NCBI RefSeq assembly: GCF_037055355.1
Contig: NZ_CP146350.1
Coordinates: 744,001-808,000, forward strand
Direction of reading: 5' to 3'
DNA from: Streptomyces sp. DG1A-41
GTDB lineage: Bacteria; Actinomycetota; Actinomycetes; Streptomycetales; Streptomycetaceae
DNA: 64,000 nt
The translations under genes and the position numbers were made by a program. The notes beneath the pieces are model-generated. The model searched no databases. It was not told where the DNA came from and saw only the letters and a list, made by a program, of their open reading frames with translations. Numbering within the stretch: position 1 is the first letter of the stretch; each line of letters opens with the position of its first letter. Below, piece after piece: positions 17,293-27,376 of this stretch.

Positions 17293-19221
17293 TCAGGGCA
17301 CCGACTCCCGGATGCCGTCGGGGAAACGGATCTCCACGCTCCCGTCGGCTCCCTCCCGGACCCGGGCCCCCTCGACCAGGGCGTGCACCACCGGGTCGGC
17401 GCTGAGCACGACCAGCGTCGCCATCAGGCGCGTACCACCGGGGTGGGACGGCAGCGTCAGGAACGGCGTCGCCGAGTGGTGCCCGTACGCGTTGCTGCCC
17501 ATGGCCGCTACGACCGCTCCCTCCTCGTCGCTCCAGCCGTGCAGGCCGACGAGCGTGCTGGTCAGGCCGTCCGCGCGGCGGGCCAGTGCCCAGCCGGGGC
17601 CGGTCCGGGCGGCCGGTGGCGCGGTGTCGTCGGCGACGGCCCAGCCGCCCTCGCGTACGGGCGTGCCGGGGGGCGCGTCGACGCGGTGCACCCGGACCTC
17701 CCAGGGGCCGTGCACGACGCTGACCGTCTCGATGCGGTGCCCTTCGCTGTCGCCCGGGAGCAGGGCGCGGTGCCAGGAGGCGGCGCGGGGGCCTTGGACT
17801 CCGAGGGGGTGAATGCGCCCGCGGGGGGTGGGTGTGCCGTCGGGGGCGAGCAGGGCGATGTGGTTGTCGGGGCCCGTCCGCGGTGCCGGTGGCGTCTCGG
17901 GGGCCGTGGCGCTGGAGTAGGCGAACCGGGCGTAGTGCGGGCTGTCGCCGGCTGTCGCCGGTGGGGGCGGGAGGCGGTCGCTGCCGTGGTTGACGAGCCG
18001 GACGATCCCGTCGGCCGCCGTGGAGTGCAGCAGCCAGCCCGTGGCGGGTAACGCGTGGCGCCTGTCGGCTGTCTCCACGGGGCCGGGTTCCTCGGGCGCG
18101 GTCCACACGGGGTGGTCGGCGGGCAGGAGCAGGCCGAGGAAGGCCTTGCTCGCCCAGTACGGGGAGGCCGGGCCCGAGTAGCGCTGGGTGACGGGGAGGA
18201 AGGGCCCGTACCAGCCGAGCGTGAGCAGGCCGTGCTCGTCGGGCACGCCGCGCTCGGCGAAGTGCTTCAGCGCGCCGGAGGCCAGGCGGCGGGTGCGGCC
18301 GGGCGGCAGCGGGGTGGCGTCGGCGAGGACGCCCGCCCACAGCGGGGCCGCCGTCGCGAAGCGGTAGGTGAGCGAGCGGCCTTGGTGGACGGGCGCGCCG
18401 TCGGCGCCGAAGAAGTGCTGGTGGTGGTGGAGGAACGAGCGCAGGCGCGTCCGGTGTTCCGCCACCAGCCGGGGGTCGGCGCGCGGCCCCGCGATACGGG
18501 CCCACAGCACCGGGTACAGGTGCAACGCCCAGGCGTTGTAGTAGTCGAACTTGCGGCCGTCGCCGTCGGTGTACCAGCCGTCGCCCCGGTACCAGTCCTC
18601 CAGGCGTGCGAGGCCGGCGTCGATCTCGCTGCGGCTGTGCGGGGCGCCGACGGAGGCGAGGAACTCCTCGGTGATGACCTGGAACAGCCGCCAGTTGGAG
18701 TCGTTGACCACGGCTCCGACGAAGCCGCCCAGCCAGTCGGCGACCCGCTGCCGTACCCGGTCGTCGAGCCGGTCCCAGACCCAGGAACGGGTCTCGTGCA
18801 GGGCGATCGCGAGGGACGCGGCCTCGACCATGGGCTGGGACCGGTCGGTGATGGGCGGCCAGCGGTCGGGGCCGCGCGGGTCGGTGCCGGCCGTGAGCCC
18901 GGCCGCGTACCGCTCGATCAGGCCGGACACGCCCTGCCCACCCGAGCCGGCGATGCGGAACGCGGCCAGCAGGAAGGAGCGGGCGAACCCTTCGAGGCCG
19001 TCCGACCAGGGCCCGGAGTGGCTGGGCGGGCCGGGGAGCCGGTACTGGGCCAGGCCCGGGGAGGCGTAGGGCGTCAGGGCGTCGAGGAGGCGGTCGGCGA
19101 TCGCCTCCCAGTGGGCGCGGGTCCAGCCGGTGATGGGCGAGGTCAGCGGGTCGGGGGGTGGCAGGTGCGGCAGGTTGGGCAGATGCGTCGGGTCGGGGAG
19201 CGACACGTGCGGCGCGCTCAT
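17293..19221 (-). CDS. DUF2264-domain protein, probable glycoside hydrolase-like (alpha/alpha) barrel
   Basis: 642 aa. The N-terminal ~380 residues form the DUF2264 domain: WSDGLEGFARSFLLAAFRI, MVEAASLAIALHETRSWVWDRL, NDSNWRLFQVITEEFLASVG and WYTDGDGRKFDYYNAWALHLYPVLW are spaced like helices of an (alpha/alpha)6 barrel. The rest is beta-rich. DUF2264 proteins occur in polysaccharide-degradation loci and some relatives have been classed with uronidase-type hydrolases, so oligosaccharide hydrolysis is the best guess. There is no signal peptide, so it should act on imported sugar. It is the last gene after the LacI regulator (22-bp gap) in the operon that starts at 23875. Confidence 0.75.
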   Translation of the reverse strand: MSAPHVSLPDPTHLPNLPHLPPPDPLTSPITGWTRAHWEAIADRLLDALTPYASPGLAQYRLPGPPSHSGPWSDGLEGFARSFLLAAFRIAGSGGQGVSGLIERYAAGLTAGTDPRGPDRWPPITDRSQPMVEAASLAIALHETRSWVWDRLDDRVRQRVADWLGGFVGAVVNDSNWRLFQVITEEFLASVGAPHSRSEIDAGLARLEDWYRGDGWYTDGDGRKFDYYNAWALHLYPVLWARIAGPRADPRLVAEHRTRLRSFLHHHQHFFGADGAPVHQGRSLTYRFATAAPLWAGVLADATPLPPGRTRRLASGALKHFAERGVPDEHGLLTLGWYGPFLPVTQRYSGPASPYWASKAFLGLLLPADHPVWTAPEEPGPVETADRRHALPATGWLLHSTAADGIVRLVNHGSDRLPPPPATAGDSPHYARFAYSSATAPETPPAPRTGPDNHIALLAPDGTPTPRGRIHPLGVQGPRAASWHRALLPGDSEGHRIETVSVVHGPWEVRVHRVDAPPGTPVREGGWAVADDTAPPAARTGPGWALARRADGLTSTLVGLHGWSDEEGAVVAAMGSNAYGHHSATPFLTLPSHPGGTRLMATLVVLSADPVVHALVEGARVREGADGSVEIRFPDGIRESVP

Positions 19222-19243
19222 GCGGGTGCGGTTCCTCCGTTGG

Positions 19244-20311
19244 TCACAGGGCGCGCCCGGGCGGGGGCGCGCCGACGCTGTCGCGTACGACGATGTGGGT
19301 GCCGAGCAGATGGTGGGCCCCGGCGGCGTGCTCGGGGTCGCGCAGCGCGATGCGCACGGCGGCGCGGCCGAGTTCCTCCGCGGGGGTGCGGACGGTGGTC
19401 AGGGGCGGGTTGAAGTCCTCGGCGAGCGGGATGTCGTTGTAGCCGACCACGGAGATGTCGCCGGGCACGCGCAGTCCGGTGTCGGCGATGGCGCGCAGGG
19501 CGCCGGCGGCGACCATGTCGTCCCCGGCGAAGACCGCGGTGAACTCCCGTGCGGACTGCAGGAGTTCGGTCATCGCGCGGTGACCGGCGGCCCGGCCGAG
19601 TCCGCTGTCGACGACGTGCGCGGCCTCGGGCGGCAGCCCGTGCTCGGTGAGGGCGGCCCGGTAGCCGGCGACGCGGGCGTCGAGGGCGGTGTTGCCGGGC
19701 AGTCCGCCGAGGAAGACGATCCTGCGGTGGCCGGCCGAAAGGAGATGGGCGGTGATGGCGCGGGCCCCGGCCTCGTTGTCGAACTCGACGACGAGCGCCG
19801 GGATCTCCGGGTCGGGCGCGGGCCGGCCGCAGAGCACGAGCCGGGCTCCGGAGGAGTCGAGGGCATGGGCGTAGTGGGCGACCCGCTCGCGGTAGGCGTC
19901 GTCCTCGACGACCCCGCCGACCAGGATCACGAGCCGGGCGCCCTCCTCCCGCATGAGCTGCACGAACTCCATCTCGCGCTGTGCGTCGCCGCCGGTGGCG
20001 CCGACCACGCAGAGCCAGCCGCGGTCGGCGGCCTCCGCCTCCACGCCCTCGGCGACCTGGGCGTAGAAGGGGCTGGTGACCTGGCGGACCACGACGGCGG
20101 CCATCTTGCGGCCGCCGCCGACCAGGGCGCGGGCGTGCGCGTTGGCCACGTAGTCGAGGTCGCGGGCCGCGCGCAGGACCCGGGCCCGGGTCGCCGGGGG
20201 CACCGGGTGGTTGCCGCTGAGCGCGCGGGACGCGGTGGCTGTGGACACGCCCGCCCGCTCGGCGACCTCGCGGATCGTGACCCGTCCCTTGGACACCATG
20301 TCGTTCCCCAT
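19244..20311 (-). CDS. LacI/GalR-family transcriptional regulator
   Basis: 355 aa. The N-terminal helix-turn-helix reads VTIREVAERAGVSTATASRALSG, followed by the hinge-helix region VANAHARALVGGG, then a periplasmic-binding-protein-like effector domain that ends with the conserved ISVVGYNDIPLAEDFNPPLTTV. It should repress its own operon until an oligosaccharide binds. ATG 20311 has a GGAAGAGGAG site. It lies inside the operon between the solute-binding protein and the DUF2264 gene; a LacI-type palindrome at 23913-23927 in front of the first gene is the likely target. Confidence 0.92.
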   Translation of the reverse strand: MGNDMVSKGRVTIREVAERAGVSTATASRALSGNHPVPPATRARVLRAARDLDYVANAHARALVGGGRKMAAVVVRQVTSPFYAQVAEGVEAEAADRGWLCVVGATGGDAQREMEFVQLMREEGARLVILVGGVVEDDAYRERVAHYAHALDSSGARLVLCGRPAPDPEIPALVVEFDNEAGARAITAHLLSAGHRRIVFLGGLPGNTALDARVAGYRAALTEHGLPPEAAHVVDSGLGRAAGHRAMTELLQSAREFTAVFAGDDMVAAGALRAIADTGLRVPGDISVVGYNDIPLAEDFNPPLTTVRTPAEELGRAAVRIALRDPEHAAGAHHLLGTHIVVRDSVGAPPPGRAL

Positions 20312-20342
20312 CCCCCGCGTCTCCTCTTCCGCCCACCGCTGT

Positions 20343-21992
20343 TCAGGTGTTGGCCGCGTAGTCCTTCGCGTACTCTTCGGCCATTCTGTCGCCGCCTCGG
20401 CTGCGCCACTTCTTCACCGCCGCGTCCCACCCGGACATGGGCAGGCGCCCGGCGATGATTCCGGTGATCGTGTCGTCGAGGAAGGTCTTGAGGGTGGCGC
20501 CCTGGGAGTTGTTCGTCGCGGACTGGAGCCCGAAGGAGGCGTCGCGGATGGCGTGCGGCACGACCTTCCGCTGCCAGGCGTGCAGGTCGCGCACGGCGTC
20601 GGGCATGGCGGGCACGAACAGCACCTGGGGGCCTTCGGCGAGGTACTTCAGCGGCAGGTTCGTGTTGTTCTCGACCTCGCCGAGCTGGGTGAACTCGGGC
20701 GAGCCGTCCTTGCCGCGGGTGAAGTGGACGCCCTCGACGCCGTAGTGGACGAGTTCCCACTCCTCGCTGCCGAAGGGTGCGGCGAGGTAGTCGAGGATGC
20801 GCAGCAGCAGTTCGATGCGCTCCTTCTTGGCCTGCTTCAGGATGGTGTAGCCGAAGGAGCGGCGGGCGGCGACGATGCCGCCGGGCTCGCCGCCGACGCT
20901 GTAGGGGAGGGCCGCGGCGGGGCTCATCTTGCCCTGGGACTCCCGGTACTTGGGCAGGTAGGCGCCGAAGCCGTCCTGCATGGAGCCGACGGTGCCGTTG
21001 TAGTAGAGGGTCGTCAGGTCGATCTGGGAGATGGACGTGGCGTCGGGGTGGTAGAAGCCGTTCTTGCGCAGCTGGGCCTGGAAGGCGATCGACGCCTTGT
21101 AGCGCTCGTCGGCCCAGGCCGGAAGGAAGGTGCCGTCCTTGGTGACGGCCCAGCGCTGGGGTGCGTTGTGGGTGGCGGAGTGGTAGGCGTTGCCGAAGAG
21201 AGAGCCGTTGGCGGCGCCGAGCATGTACGTCTTCCCGCGTGTGCCCCGCCGGGCCACCGCCGTGAAGTCCTCGGCGGTCCAGCCCTCCTTCATGCCCGCG
21301 TCGGCGAACATGTCCTGGTTGATCCAGAGGGTGGAGCCGGGAAGCGGGCGCTCCAGCGGGATGCCGTAGATGCGGCCGCCGATGCGGCCCATGTCGCGCC
21401 AGGCGTGGGTGGGGATGTTCGCGAGGTTGGGGTAGTCGGCGACCGCGTCGCCCGACAGGTACGGCGTGAGGTCCTGGGCGCGGCGCTGCACGAACTGCGC
21501 CTCGCGGGGCAGGGTGAAGCCGGCGAACATGTTGATGATGTCGGGCAGGGCGTCGGCGTCACCCGCCATCACAGTCGCCATCTTCTTCTGGTAGTCGGCC
21601 TGGGAGATGATCGTGTACTCGATCTTCACGCCGAGGGCCTTCTCGACGGCCGCCCAGAAGCGGTTCTGCGAGGCGGGCTTGGGCGGGGTGCCGAAGGAGA
21701 CGGTCATGACCCGAATCGTGGAGCCGTCGCCCGGGGTGCGGGAGACGGACTTGACCAGGTCGGACGGGTAGGAGGTGTAGCCCGCCTGGACACCGGCGTC
21801 GGAGGGGGCCAGGTCGGGCTTCGGCCCGGCGGCGGGCCGGTGGGCCGGCCAGGGAGCGAGCTTCTTGCCGGCGTTGGAGACGTCGCTGTCGCCGGAATCC
21901 GAGGAACAGGCGGTCAGCAGACCGGGGACGGAGACGGCGGCACCACCGGCGGCCACGGTACGCAGCAGGGTGCGTCGGGACATGCTGGGCAT
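20343..21992 (-). CDS. ABC transporter solute-binding lipoprotein (LplA/YtcQ type)
   Basis: 549 aa. The N-terminus combines a twin-arginine motif (SRRTLLR, Arg6-Arg7) with a lipobox (LLTAC, Cys29), so it is probably Tat-exported and lipid-anchored. The mature chain has the family-1 extracellular binding-protein shape, with ADALPDIINMFAGF near residue 150 and a long C-terminal lobe (WDAAVKKWRSRGGDRMAEEYAKDYAANT). Length near 550 and the partner permease types match LplA/YtcQ proteins that bind complex oligosaccharides such as rhamnogalacturonan or xylan fragments; which one applies here is unknown. It follows the second permease by 27 bp. Confidence 0.87.
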   Translation of the reverse strand: MPSMSRRTLLRTVAAGGAAVSVPGLLTACSSDSGDSDVSNAGKKLAPWPAHRPAAGPKPDLAPSDAGVQAGYTSYPSDLVKSVSRTPGDGSTIRVMTVSFGTPPKPASQNRFWAAVEKALGVKIEYTIISQADYQKKMATVMAGDADALPDIINMFAGFTLPREAQFVQRRAQDLTPYLSGDAVADYPNLANIPTHAWRDMGRIGGRIYGIPLERPLPGSTLWINQDMFADAGMKEGWTAEDFTAVARRGTRGKTYMLGAANGSLFGNAYHSATHNAPQRWAVTKDGTFLPAWADERYKASIAFQAQLRKNGFYHPDATSISQIDLTTLYYNGTVGSMQDGFGAYLPKYRESQGKMSPAAALPYSVGGEPGGIVAARRSFGYTILKQAKKERIELLLRILDYLAAPFGSEEWELVHYGVEGVHFTRGKDGSPEFTQLGEVENNTNLPLKYLAEGPQVLFVPAMPDAVRDLHAWQRKVVPHAIRDASFGLQSATNNSQGATLKTFLDDTITGIIAGRLPMSGWDAAVKKWRSRGGDRMAEEYAKDYAANT

Positions 21993-22019
21993 GGGTGAAT
22001 CACCTCGTGTCGGCTTGGA

Positions 22020-22907
22020 TCAGCTCTTGATGGCGCCGGTGAGCACGCCCTTGGTGAAGTACTTCTGGAGGAACGGGTAGACGAGCAGGATCGGCACGGT
22101 GGCGATCACGAGCACCGCCATCTGCACGGTCTGCGGAGCGGTGATGGTGGCCTCGCCGGTGGTCGCGTCGGTGAGTCCGGCACCGGCCACCACATAGGTG
22201 CGCAGCACCTGCTGGAGCGGCCAGTGGTCGCTCTCCAGGTACAGCGAGGCGTAGAACCAGGAGTTCCAGTAGGCGACGGCGTAGAACAGGCCGACGACGG
22301 CGAGCGCGGCCTTGGACAGCGGCAGCACCACCGACACCAGAACCCGCCAGTCCCCCGCCCCGTCCAGCCGGGCCGCCTCGTACAGCTCATCGGGGATCGA
22401 CTGGAAGAAGCCGCGCAGGACGACCAGGTTGAACACGTTGACCAGGACGGGCAGGACGAGCGAGGCGTACGAGTCGAGCAGGCCGAGTTCCTTGACGAGC
22501 AGGAAGCTCGGGATCATCCCGGGCGGGAAGAGGAACGTGAACAGCACCAGCAGCAGGACGGGCCTGCCGCCGAAGACGCCCGGACGGGACAGCGCGTAGG
22601 CCAGGGTCACCGTGCAGGCGAGGCTGAGCAGGGTGCCGACGATCGTGACGCCCGCGCTGACGCCGAGGGCGTGGGTGACGATGCCGCCGTCGAAGATGTC
22701 GCGGTAGGCGTCGAGTGTGGGCTCGCTGGGCCACAGCACCCAGCCGCCGTTGTCGACGACCTCCTGGGTGGACGCCAGCGAGGTCGACACGATCACCAGG
22801 AACGGCACGCACACCAGCAGCACGACCGCGGCGAGGGCGAGGGCCTTCGCGGCCTGGGTGAGCGGCCGGGGCTTCTCCATCCAGCCGGGCCGGGCGGACG
22901 CGCTCAC
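22020..22907 (-). CDS. carbohydrate ABC transporter permease (MalG/YtcP type)
   Basis: 295 aa from GTG 22907, whose GTGA overlaps the stop of the other permease. Six hydrophobic segments; the cytosolic EAA loop is ELYEAARLDGAGDWRVLVSVVLPLSKAAL (about 185-213), where the ATPase docks. The C-terminus QKYFTKGVLTGAIKS is the standard MalG-type ending. It pairs with the LplB-like permease and the lipoprotein at 20343. No ATPase gene is in the operon, as usual in Streptomyces where the shared MsiK ATPase drives sugar importers. Confidence 0.92.
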   Translation of the reverse strand: MSASARPGWMEKPRPLTQAAKALALAAVVLLVCVPFLVIVSTSLASTQEVVDNGGWVLWPSEPTLDAYRDIFDGGIVTHALGVSAGVTIVGTLLSLACTVTLAYALSRPGVFGGRPVLLLVLFTFLFPPGMIPSFLLVKELGLLDSYASLVLPVLVNVFNLVVLRGFFQSIPDELYEAARLDGAGDWRVLVSVVLPLSKAALAVVGLFYAVAYWNSWFYASLYLESDHWPLQQVLRTYVVAGAGLTDATTGEATITAPQTVQMAVLVIATVPILLVYPFLQKYFTKGVLTGAIKS

Positions 22908-23875
22908 TTGTAGACCCCCTGTTCGCCGAGGCGGTGGGCGACCTTGTTGGCCGCGTAGACGAGGAGGGCGCCGACGACCCCCTTGAACAGGCCCGCGGCG
23001 GCCGCGAATCCGTAGTCGCCGCCGACGATGCCCTGGTAGTACACGAAGGTGTCGATGACCTCGGCGGCCTGAGGTCCCACCGCGTCGCGCTGGAGCAGCA
23101 TCTGCTCGAAGCCGACGGAGAGGATGTCGCCGAGCCGCATAATGAGCAGCAGCACGATCACCGGGCGGATGGCGGGCAGGGTGACGTGCCAGAAGCGGCG
23201 CCAGGGTCCGGCGCCGTCGATGGCGGCGGCCTCGTACTGCTGCTCGTCGACCTGGGCGAGCGCGGCGAGGAAGATGATCGTGCCCCAGCCGGCGTCCTTC
23301 CAGATGACCTGGGCGACGACGAGCGGCTTGAACGCGTCGGGGTTGCCGATGATGTCGACGGTGTGCAGACCGGCCCCGCTCAGGCCGCTGTTGAGCAAGC
23401 CGGTGTCCCCCAGCACCTGCTGGAAGAGCGCGACGACGATCACCCACGAGATGAAGTGCGGCAGATACGCCACCGACTGCACGAACCGGCGCACCGAGCT
23501 CCAGGTGAGCGTGTGCAGCAGCAGGGCGAGGCCGAGCGGCACGGGGAAGTAGAAGACCAGCTGGAGGACGGAGATCCAGAGGGTGTTGAGGACCGAGTCC
23601 CAGAACGCCGCGTCCTCGAACATGCGCTGGAAGTTGCCCCGGCCCACCCAGGGGCTGCCCCACAGGCCGTCGAACGGCACGTACTCCTTGAACGCGATGA
23701 CGTTGCCGACGAGTGCGCCGTAGTGGAACAGCAGGAAGTAGGCGACGCCGGGCAGCATGAGCAGGAACAACGTCCGGCTATGAAAACCTTTACGCTGATG
23801 CTTCACCCCATCGGGAACGCGCCGGCCCGGACTCGCCCCCTTACCACCTGCTCGTTCCCGTAAGGCAGTTGCCAC
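22904..23875 (-). CDS. carbohydrate ABC transporter permease (LplB type)
   Basis: 323 aa from GTG 23875, preceded by GAGGGGGAG. After a basic N-terminal tail it has six hydrophobic segments beginning RTLFLLMLPGVAYFLLFHYG, and the EAA loop QQYEAAAIDGAGPWRRFWHVTLPAIRPVI (about 205-233). The LplB/YteP branch is indicated by FKEYVPFDGLWGSPWVGRGNFQRMF and by the C-terminal IVGGDYGFAAAAGLFKGVVGALLV. It is the first gene of the operon permease-permease-binding protein-LacI-DUF2264. Confidence 0.92.
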   Translation of the reverse strand: MATALRERAGGKGASPGRRVPDGVKHQRKGFHSRTLFLLMLPGVAYFLLFHYGALVGNVIAFKEYVPFDGLWGSPWVGRGNFQRMFEDAAFWDSVLNTLWISVLQLVFYFPVPLGLALLLHTLTWSSVRRFVQSVAYLPHFISWVIVVALFQQVLGDTGLLNSGLSGAGLHTVDIIGNPDAFKPLVVAQVIWKDAGWGTIIFLAALAQVDEQQYEAAAIDGAGPWRRFWHVTLPAIRPVIVLLLIMRLGDILSVGFEQMLLQRDAVGPQAAEVIDTFVYYQGIVGGDYGFAAAAGLFKGVVGALLVYAANKVAHRLGEQGVYK

Positions 23876-23912
23876 GGCTCCCCCTCACCTCGGCATGTCC
23901 GGTGAGGGGAAG

Positions 23913-23927
23913 TTAAAACGTTTGCAC
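23913..23927. promoter_or_regulatory. LacI-type operator before the LplB/YtcP operon
   Basis: TTAAAACGTTTGCAC holds the 8-bp palindrome AAACGTTT (23916-23923), 38-52 bp upstream of the first gene of the leftward transport operon. The LacI regulator encoded inside that operon is the obvious candidate binder. Confidence 0.6.
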
Positions 23928-23960
23928 AGCGCGGTCAACACTTCTGACACAGACGGGACT

Positions 23961-25235
23961 TCACGCCGAGAGCAGTCCCCGGCCGAACCAGTCGGAGGAC
24001 GAACGCACGCCGGGCAGGGCGAAGAAGTAGCCGCCGCCGGTCGGGGAGATGTAGTCCACGAGCGGTTCGTCGATCAGCCGGGTCTGGGTGGCCTCGAACT
24101 GGCGCCGCACATCCTGCTGGTAGCAGCAGAAGACCAGGCCCATGTCGAGGTCGCCGACGCTGTCGACGCCCCGGTCGTAGTTGTAACCCCGGCGCAGGAT
24201 GCGGGAGGTGTCGGTCGCCGCGGTGCGCGGGTTCGCCAGGCGGATGTGGGCGTCGAGCGGGATGGCCGTGCCGTGCGGGTCCTTGGCGTAGTTCGGACTG
24301 TCGGTCTCCTTGGCGCCGTCCAGCGGCGCACCGGTGTCCTTGCGCCGGCCGAACATCTGCTCCTGCTCGGTCAGTGACACCCGGTCCCAGAACTCCACCA
24401 GCATCCGGATGATCCGGACGACCTGGTAACTGCCCCCGGTCGCCCAGCCGGGTTCGCCCTGCCCGTCGCCGACCCACACGAGGTGGTCCATCTCGCGGGC
24501 CGACGCGACGTCCGGGTTGGCTATGCCGTCCTTGAAGCCCAGCAGGTTGCGCTGGCTGCCGCTGGGCCGCGGCGCGTTCTGGAAGCCGTCGGCACGCCAC
24601 CGGATCTGCATCGCGCCCCGGGTGTGCTTGGCGATGTCGCGCAGCGCGTGCAGCACGGTGTCCTGCCGGGCCGCGCAGATCTGGAGCAACAGGTCGCCGT
24701 GGCACTCGGCGGGGTTCAGGTTGTCGTTGGGGAAGGTCCGCATGGGCGTGAGCCGGCGCGGCTTGGCCTCGGCCAGTCCGTAGCGGTCGTCGAAGAGGGA
24801 GGCACCGACGCCGACGGTCACGGTGAGCGCGTCGGCCGGGACGACCGGGCCGAGGATGCCGTTGTCCGAGGGCGGGGCGCCGACGCCCAGGTCGGCGGGG
24901 GTGCCGCCGGCGGTGAGGAAACGGGCCCGCTGGGTCAGGGTCCGCAGCAGGTCGGCCAGTTCCGCGCGGTCGCCGGCGATGACGTCGAAGGAGACGAAGG
25001 CGGCGGCCTTCTGCTGGGGGGTGAGGATCCCGGCCTGGTGGGGACCGTGGAAGGGCACGGCGGCGGCGTTCGTCTCTTCGGCCGCTCGGGCCGTGCCACT
25101 GCCGGCCTCGGCGAGCGCCACGCCTCCCCCGGCGAGAACCGCGCCCGCGGCTCCGGCGCCCAGGGCCGTCTTGACGAAGGAACGGCGGCCGGCGTGCGCG
25201 GGGCAGCCCGGCGGAGGCGTGTCAGCGGACGGCAT
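23961..25235 (-). CDS. efeB: EfeB deferrochelatase / Dyp-type peroxidase
   Basis: 424 aa from ATG 25235, selected for its GAAGGGA site; a GTG at 25286 overlapping the stop of the fused permease is possible but would give an over-long n-region. A Tat signal ([14 protein letters not shown]) is followed by an Ala-rich h-region. The Dyp signature GxxDG appears as GFKDGIANP near residue 220, giving the catalytic distal Asp, and the C-terminal half has [29 protein letters not shown], the usual heme-pocket region. EfeB takes electrons or iron from heme or Fe(II) and works with EfeO and EfeU, as the directly upstream fusion gene shows. Confidence 0.92.
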   Translation of the reverse strand: MPSADTPPPGCPAHAGRRSFVKTALGAGAAGAVLAGGGVALAEAGSGTARAAEETNAAAVPFHGPHQAGILTPQQKAAAFVSFDVIAGDRAELADLLRTLTQRARFLTAGGTPADLGVGAPPSDNGILGPVVPADALTVTVGVGASLFDDRYGLAEAKPRRLTPMRTFPNDNLNPAECHGDLLLQICAARQDTVLHALRDIAKHTRGAMQIRWRADGFQNAPRPSGSQRNLLGFKDGIANPDVASAREMDHLVWVGDGQGEPGWATGGSYQVVRIIRMLVEFWDRVSLTEQEQMFGRRKDTGAPLDGAKETDSPNYAKDPHGTAIPLDAHIRLANPRTAATDTSRILRRGYNYDRGVDSVGDLDMGLVFCCYQQDVRRQFEATQTRLIDEPLVDYISPTGGGYFFALPGVRSSSDWFGRGLLSA

Positions 25236-25282
25236 GGGGACGTTCCCTTCGGCGTGTTCGGTGTGCTGGCGGCGGCCGGTGC

Positions 25283-27328
25283 TCACGCGGACTTCCTGAT
25301 CTCGAGCAGGTCCGGCACCGGCGACAGGTCTTCCAGAAGCTGCCCCGTGGCCCCGTCGATACGGGCCTTCGCGGTCCGGCCGAGCCGGTCGACGGGGGTC
25401 CAGCCGCTGTCGCGGTGCTCGGCGTCGAGCAGCGCCTGGAGTCGTGCGAGGTCCGCGTCGACGGTGGGCAGCAGATGCGGGGCCCGCGTTGTGAGCAACG
25501 GCCGCAGCACGGTGAGCAGTTCGCGTGTACCGGCGAGGTTGGCGTCAACCGTGGCCAGTCCGGTGCCGCTGCCCTGGTCGGTGTCGCCGGTCAGCTCGAA
25601 CTGGAGGGTGTTCTCCAGGATCTCGTGGGCGCGCAGGGGCAGGTCGGAGGCGTCGAAGTGCTGATGCGGGAAGGCCTTCCGCAACCCGGAGGCATCGGCG
25701 GCCAGTTGCCGCGCCGGGTTGTTGAGCTCACCGGCCGGCTGGTCGTGCCACAGCCCGTACTCGATCCGCTGGAAGCCGGTGAAGTCCTTGTCGTGGACCC
25801 CGCCCGGCAGACCGTCGGGCCGGCCGTTGATCTTCTGGTCGAAGTCCTCGAAGGTGCCGTAGGCGGCGCCGAGAGAGGCGTAGGTGCGGTGCGCGGTCAG
25901 CCAGTCGGCGCGTGCCGTGTCCAGGTGACCGGCGCGGATGTCGTCGCCGAGCTTCCGGGTCTCGGTGACGAGGGTGACCAGGTTCCTGTTCACGTACGCC
26001 TTGTACGCCCGCAGCGGTCCCGCGAGATCCTGCTCGGAGACGGGGGCGACGGCCCTGGCGCCGGCGGCGCCGCCGACCTGGACCGCCTTTGAGGTGACGG
26101 CCTTGCCGTTGTTGGGGACACAGCGCCAGGCGTACGTGCCGCCCGCCACGGTGGCGACGAGGTCCCGGGTGGTGCCGGGGGCCAGGCCCTCGATCTCGCC
26201 GTAGACCGCGTTGCTGGCCGGATCGATGAGGTACACCTCGGACGTCTGGTCGCCGGTGTTGCGCATCTGGAAGGTCTGCCGCCCCGGCTTCGGCGCGGTG
26301 AAGCCATGACCGCAGTCCTTCGCGGAGACCGCGACCGTCTCGCCCCCGGCGGGCTTGGGGCTCGCCAGGGCGACGACGAGCCCGGCCAGGACGACGGGCA
26401 CGGCGACCACGGCGACGGGGATGAGCCAGGCGGGGCGGCGGCGGGTGGGTGCGGGGGTCGGGAGGGGCGGCGTCCCCTGAACGGGCAGGGGCGGCGTCGT
26501 GCTCGGGACCGGGGCAACTCCCCGCACTCCCCGCACGAACAGCGTCAGCACCACGGTGAGATACCCGACGTACCCCGCCACCTGAAGCCACGTCATCGTC
26601 GGCGTCAGGTTGAGCACGCCCTGGAGCAGAGTGCTGTACCAGGACCCTGCGTCGACGCTGCCGCTCAGGTCGACCGCGTAGGCCGTCCCGCCGGGCAGGA
26701 CCCCGCCCTCCTGGAGGTCGCGCAACCCGTAGCCGAGCACGCCCGCGGCGATCACTATGAGGACGGCGCCGGTAGTGGTGAAGAAGCGGGTGAGGTTGAT
26801 GGAGAGCACGCGGCGGTAGAGCCCCCAGCACAGCACCGCCGCGAGAACGAGCCCGATGCCCGCTCCCGTCAGCGGCCCGGCCGACTCGTCCGCCGCGCGC
26901 GCCGTGGTCCACAGGAACAGGGCGGTTTCCAGGCCCTCGCGCCCCACCGCCAGGAAGGAGGTGAGGACCAGTACACCGGCGCCCATGGTCAGGGCCTCGG
27001 TGACCTTCTCCTTGATCTCTCCGGCCAGGCTGCGGGCCGAGCGGCGCATCCAGAACACCATGGCCGTCACGAAGGCGACGGCCACAAGGCTCAGCGTGCC
27101 GCCGAAGGCTTCCTGGGCGGCGGTGGAAAGGGACGCGGCGGTGAACGTGAGGACCGCGCCGAAGCTCATCGAGAGCGCGATCGCGGCCAGTACGCCGGTC
27201 CACACCTGCGGCAGACGGGACTTGGCGCCCGCCCGCACGAGGGTGGCGACCAGCACGGAGACGATGAGGCCGGCTTCGAGTCCTTCCCTCAGCCCGATCA
27301 GGAAGCTGGGAAACGCGTCGTCCCACAT
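25283..27328 (-). CDS. EfeU-EfeO fusion: FTR1-type iron permease with C-terminal cupredoxin and M75/imelysin domain
   Basis: 681 aa from ATG 27328. Residues 1-~275 are an EfeU/FTR1 permease with seven hydrophobic segments and both iron-transfer REGLE motifs: REGLEAG at 14-20 and [10 protein letters not shown] near 150. A Pro/Thr linker and an extra membrane helix ([22 protein letters not shown], about 305-327) lead to an external EfeO-like part: a cupredoxin domain (about 335-430, with DCGHGF and [13 protein letters not shown]) and an M75 domain (about 440-670, with [16 protein letters not shown] and [16 protein letters not shown]). EfeU and EfeO are usually separate proteins, so this is a natural fusion that ties the iron-binding protein to its channel. 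efeB follows, and an iron-box-like palindrome lies upstream. Confidence 0.9.
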   Translation of the reverse strand: MWDDAFPSFLIGLREGLEAGLIVSVLVATLVRAGAKSRLPQVWTGVLAAIALSMSFGAVLTFTAASLSTAAQEAFGGTLSLVAVAFVTAMVFWMRRSARSLAGEIKEKVTEALTMGAGVLVLTSFLAVGREGLETALFLWTTARAADESAGPLTGAGIGLVLAAVLCWGLYRRVLSINLTRFFTTTGAVLIVIAAGVLGYGLRDLQEGGVLPGGTAYAVDLSGSVDAGSWYSTLLQGVLNLTPTMTWLQVAGYVGYLTVVLTLFVRGVRGVAPVPSTTPPLPVQGTPPLPTPAPTRRRPAWLIPVAVVAVPVVLAGLVVALASPKPAGGETVAVSAKDCGHGFTAPKPGRQTFQMRNTGDQTSEVYLIDPASNAVYGEIEGLAPGTTRDLVATVAGGTYAWRCVPNNGKAVTSKAVQVGGAAGARAVAPVSEQDLAGPLRAYKAYVNRNLVTLVTETRKLGDDIRAGHLDTARADWLTAHRTYASLGAAYGTFEDFDQKINGRPDGLPGGVHDKDFTGFQRIEYGLWHDQPAGELNNPARQLAADASGLRKAFPHQHFDASDLPLRAHEILENTLQFELTGDTDQGSGTGLATVDANLAGTRELLTVLRPLLTTRAPHLLPTVDADLARLQALLDAEHRDSGWTPVDRLGRTAKARIDGATGQLLEDLSPVPDLLEIRKSA

Positions 27329-27376
27329 GTGCTGCGGCCCTCCCGGCCCTCCGCCCCGGCCCACCACACGAGCGAG

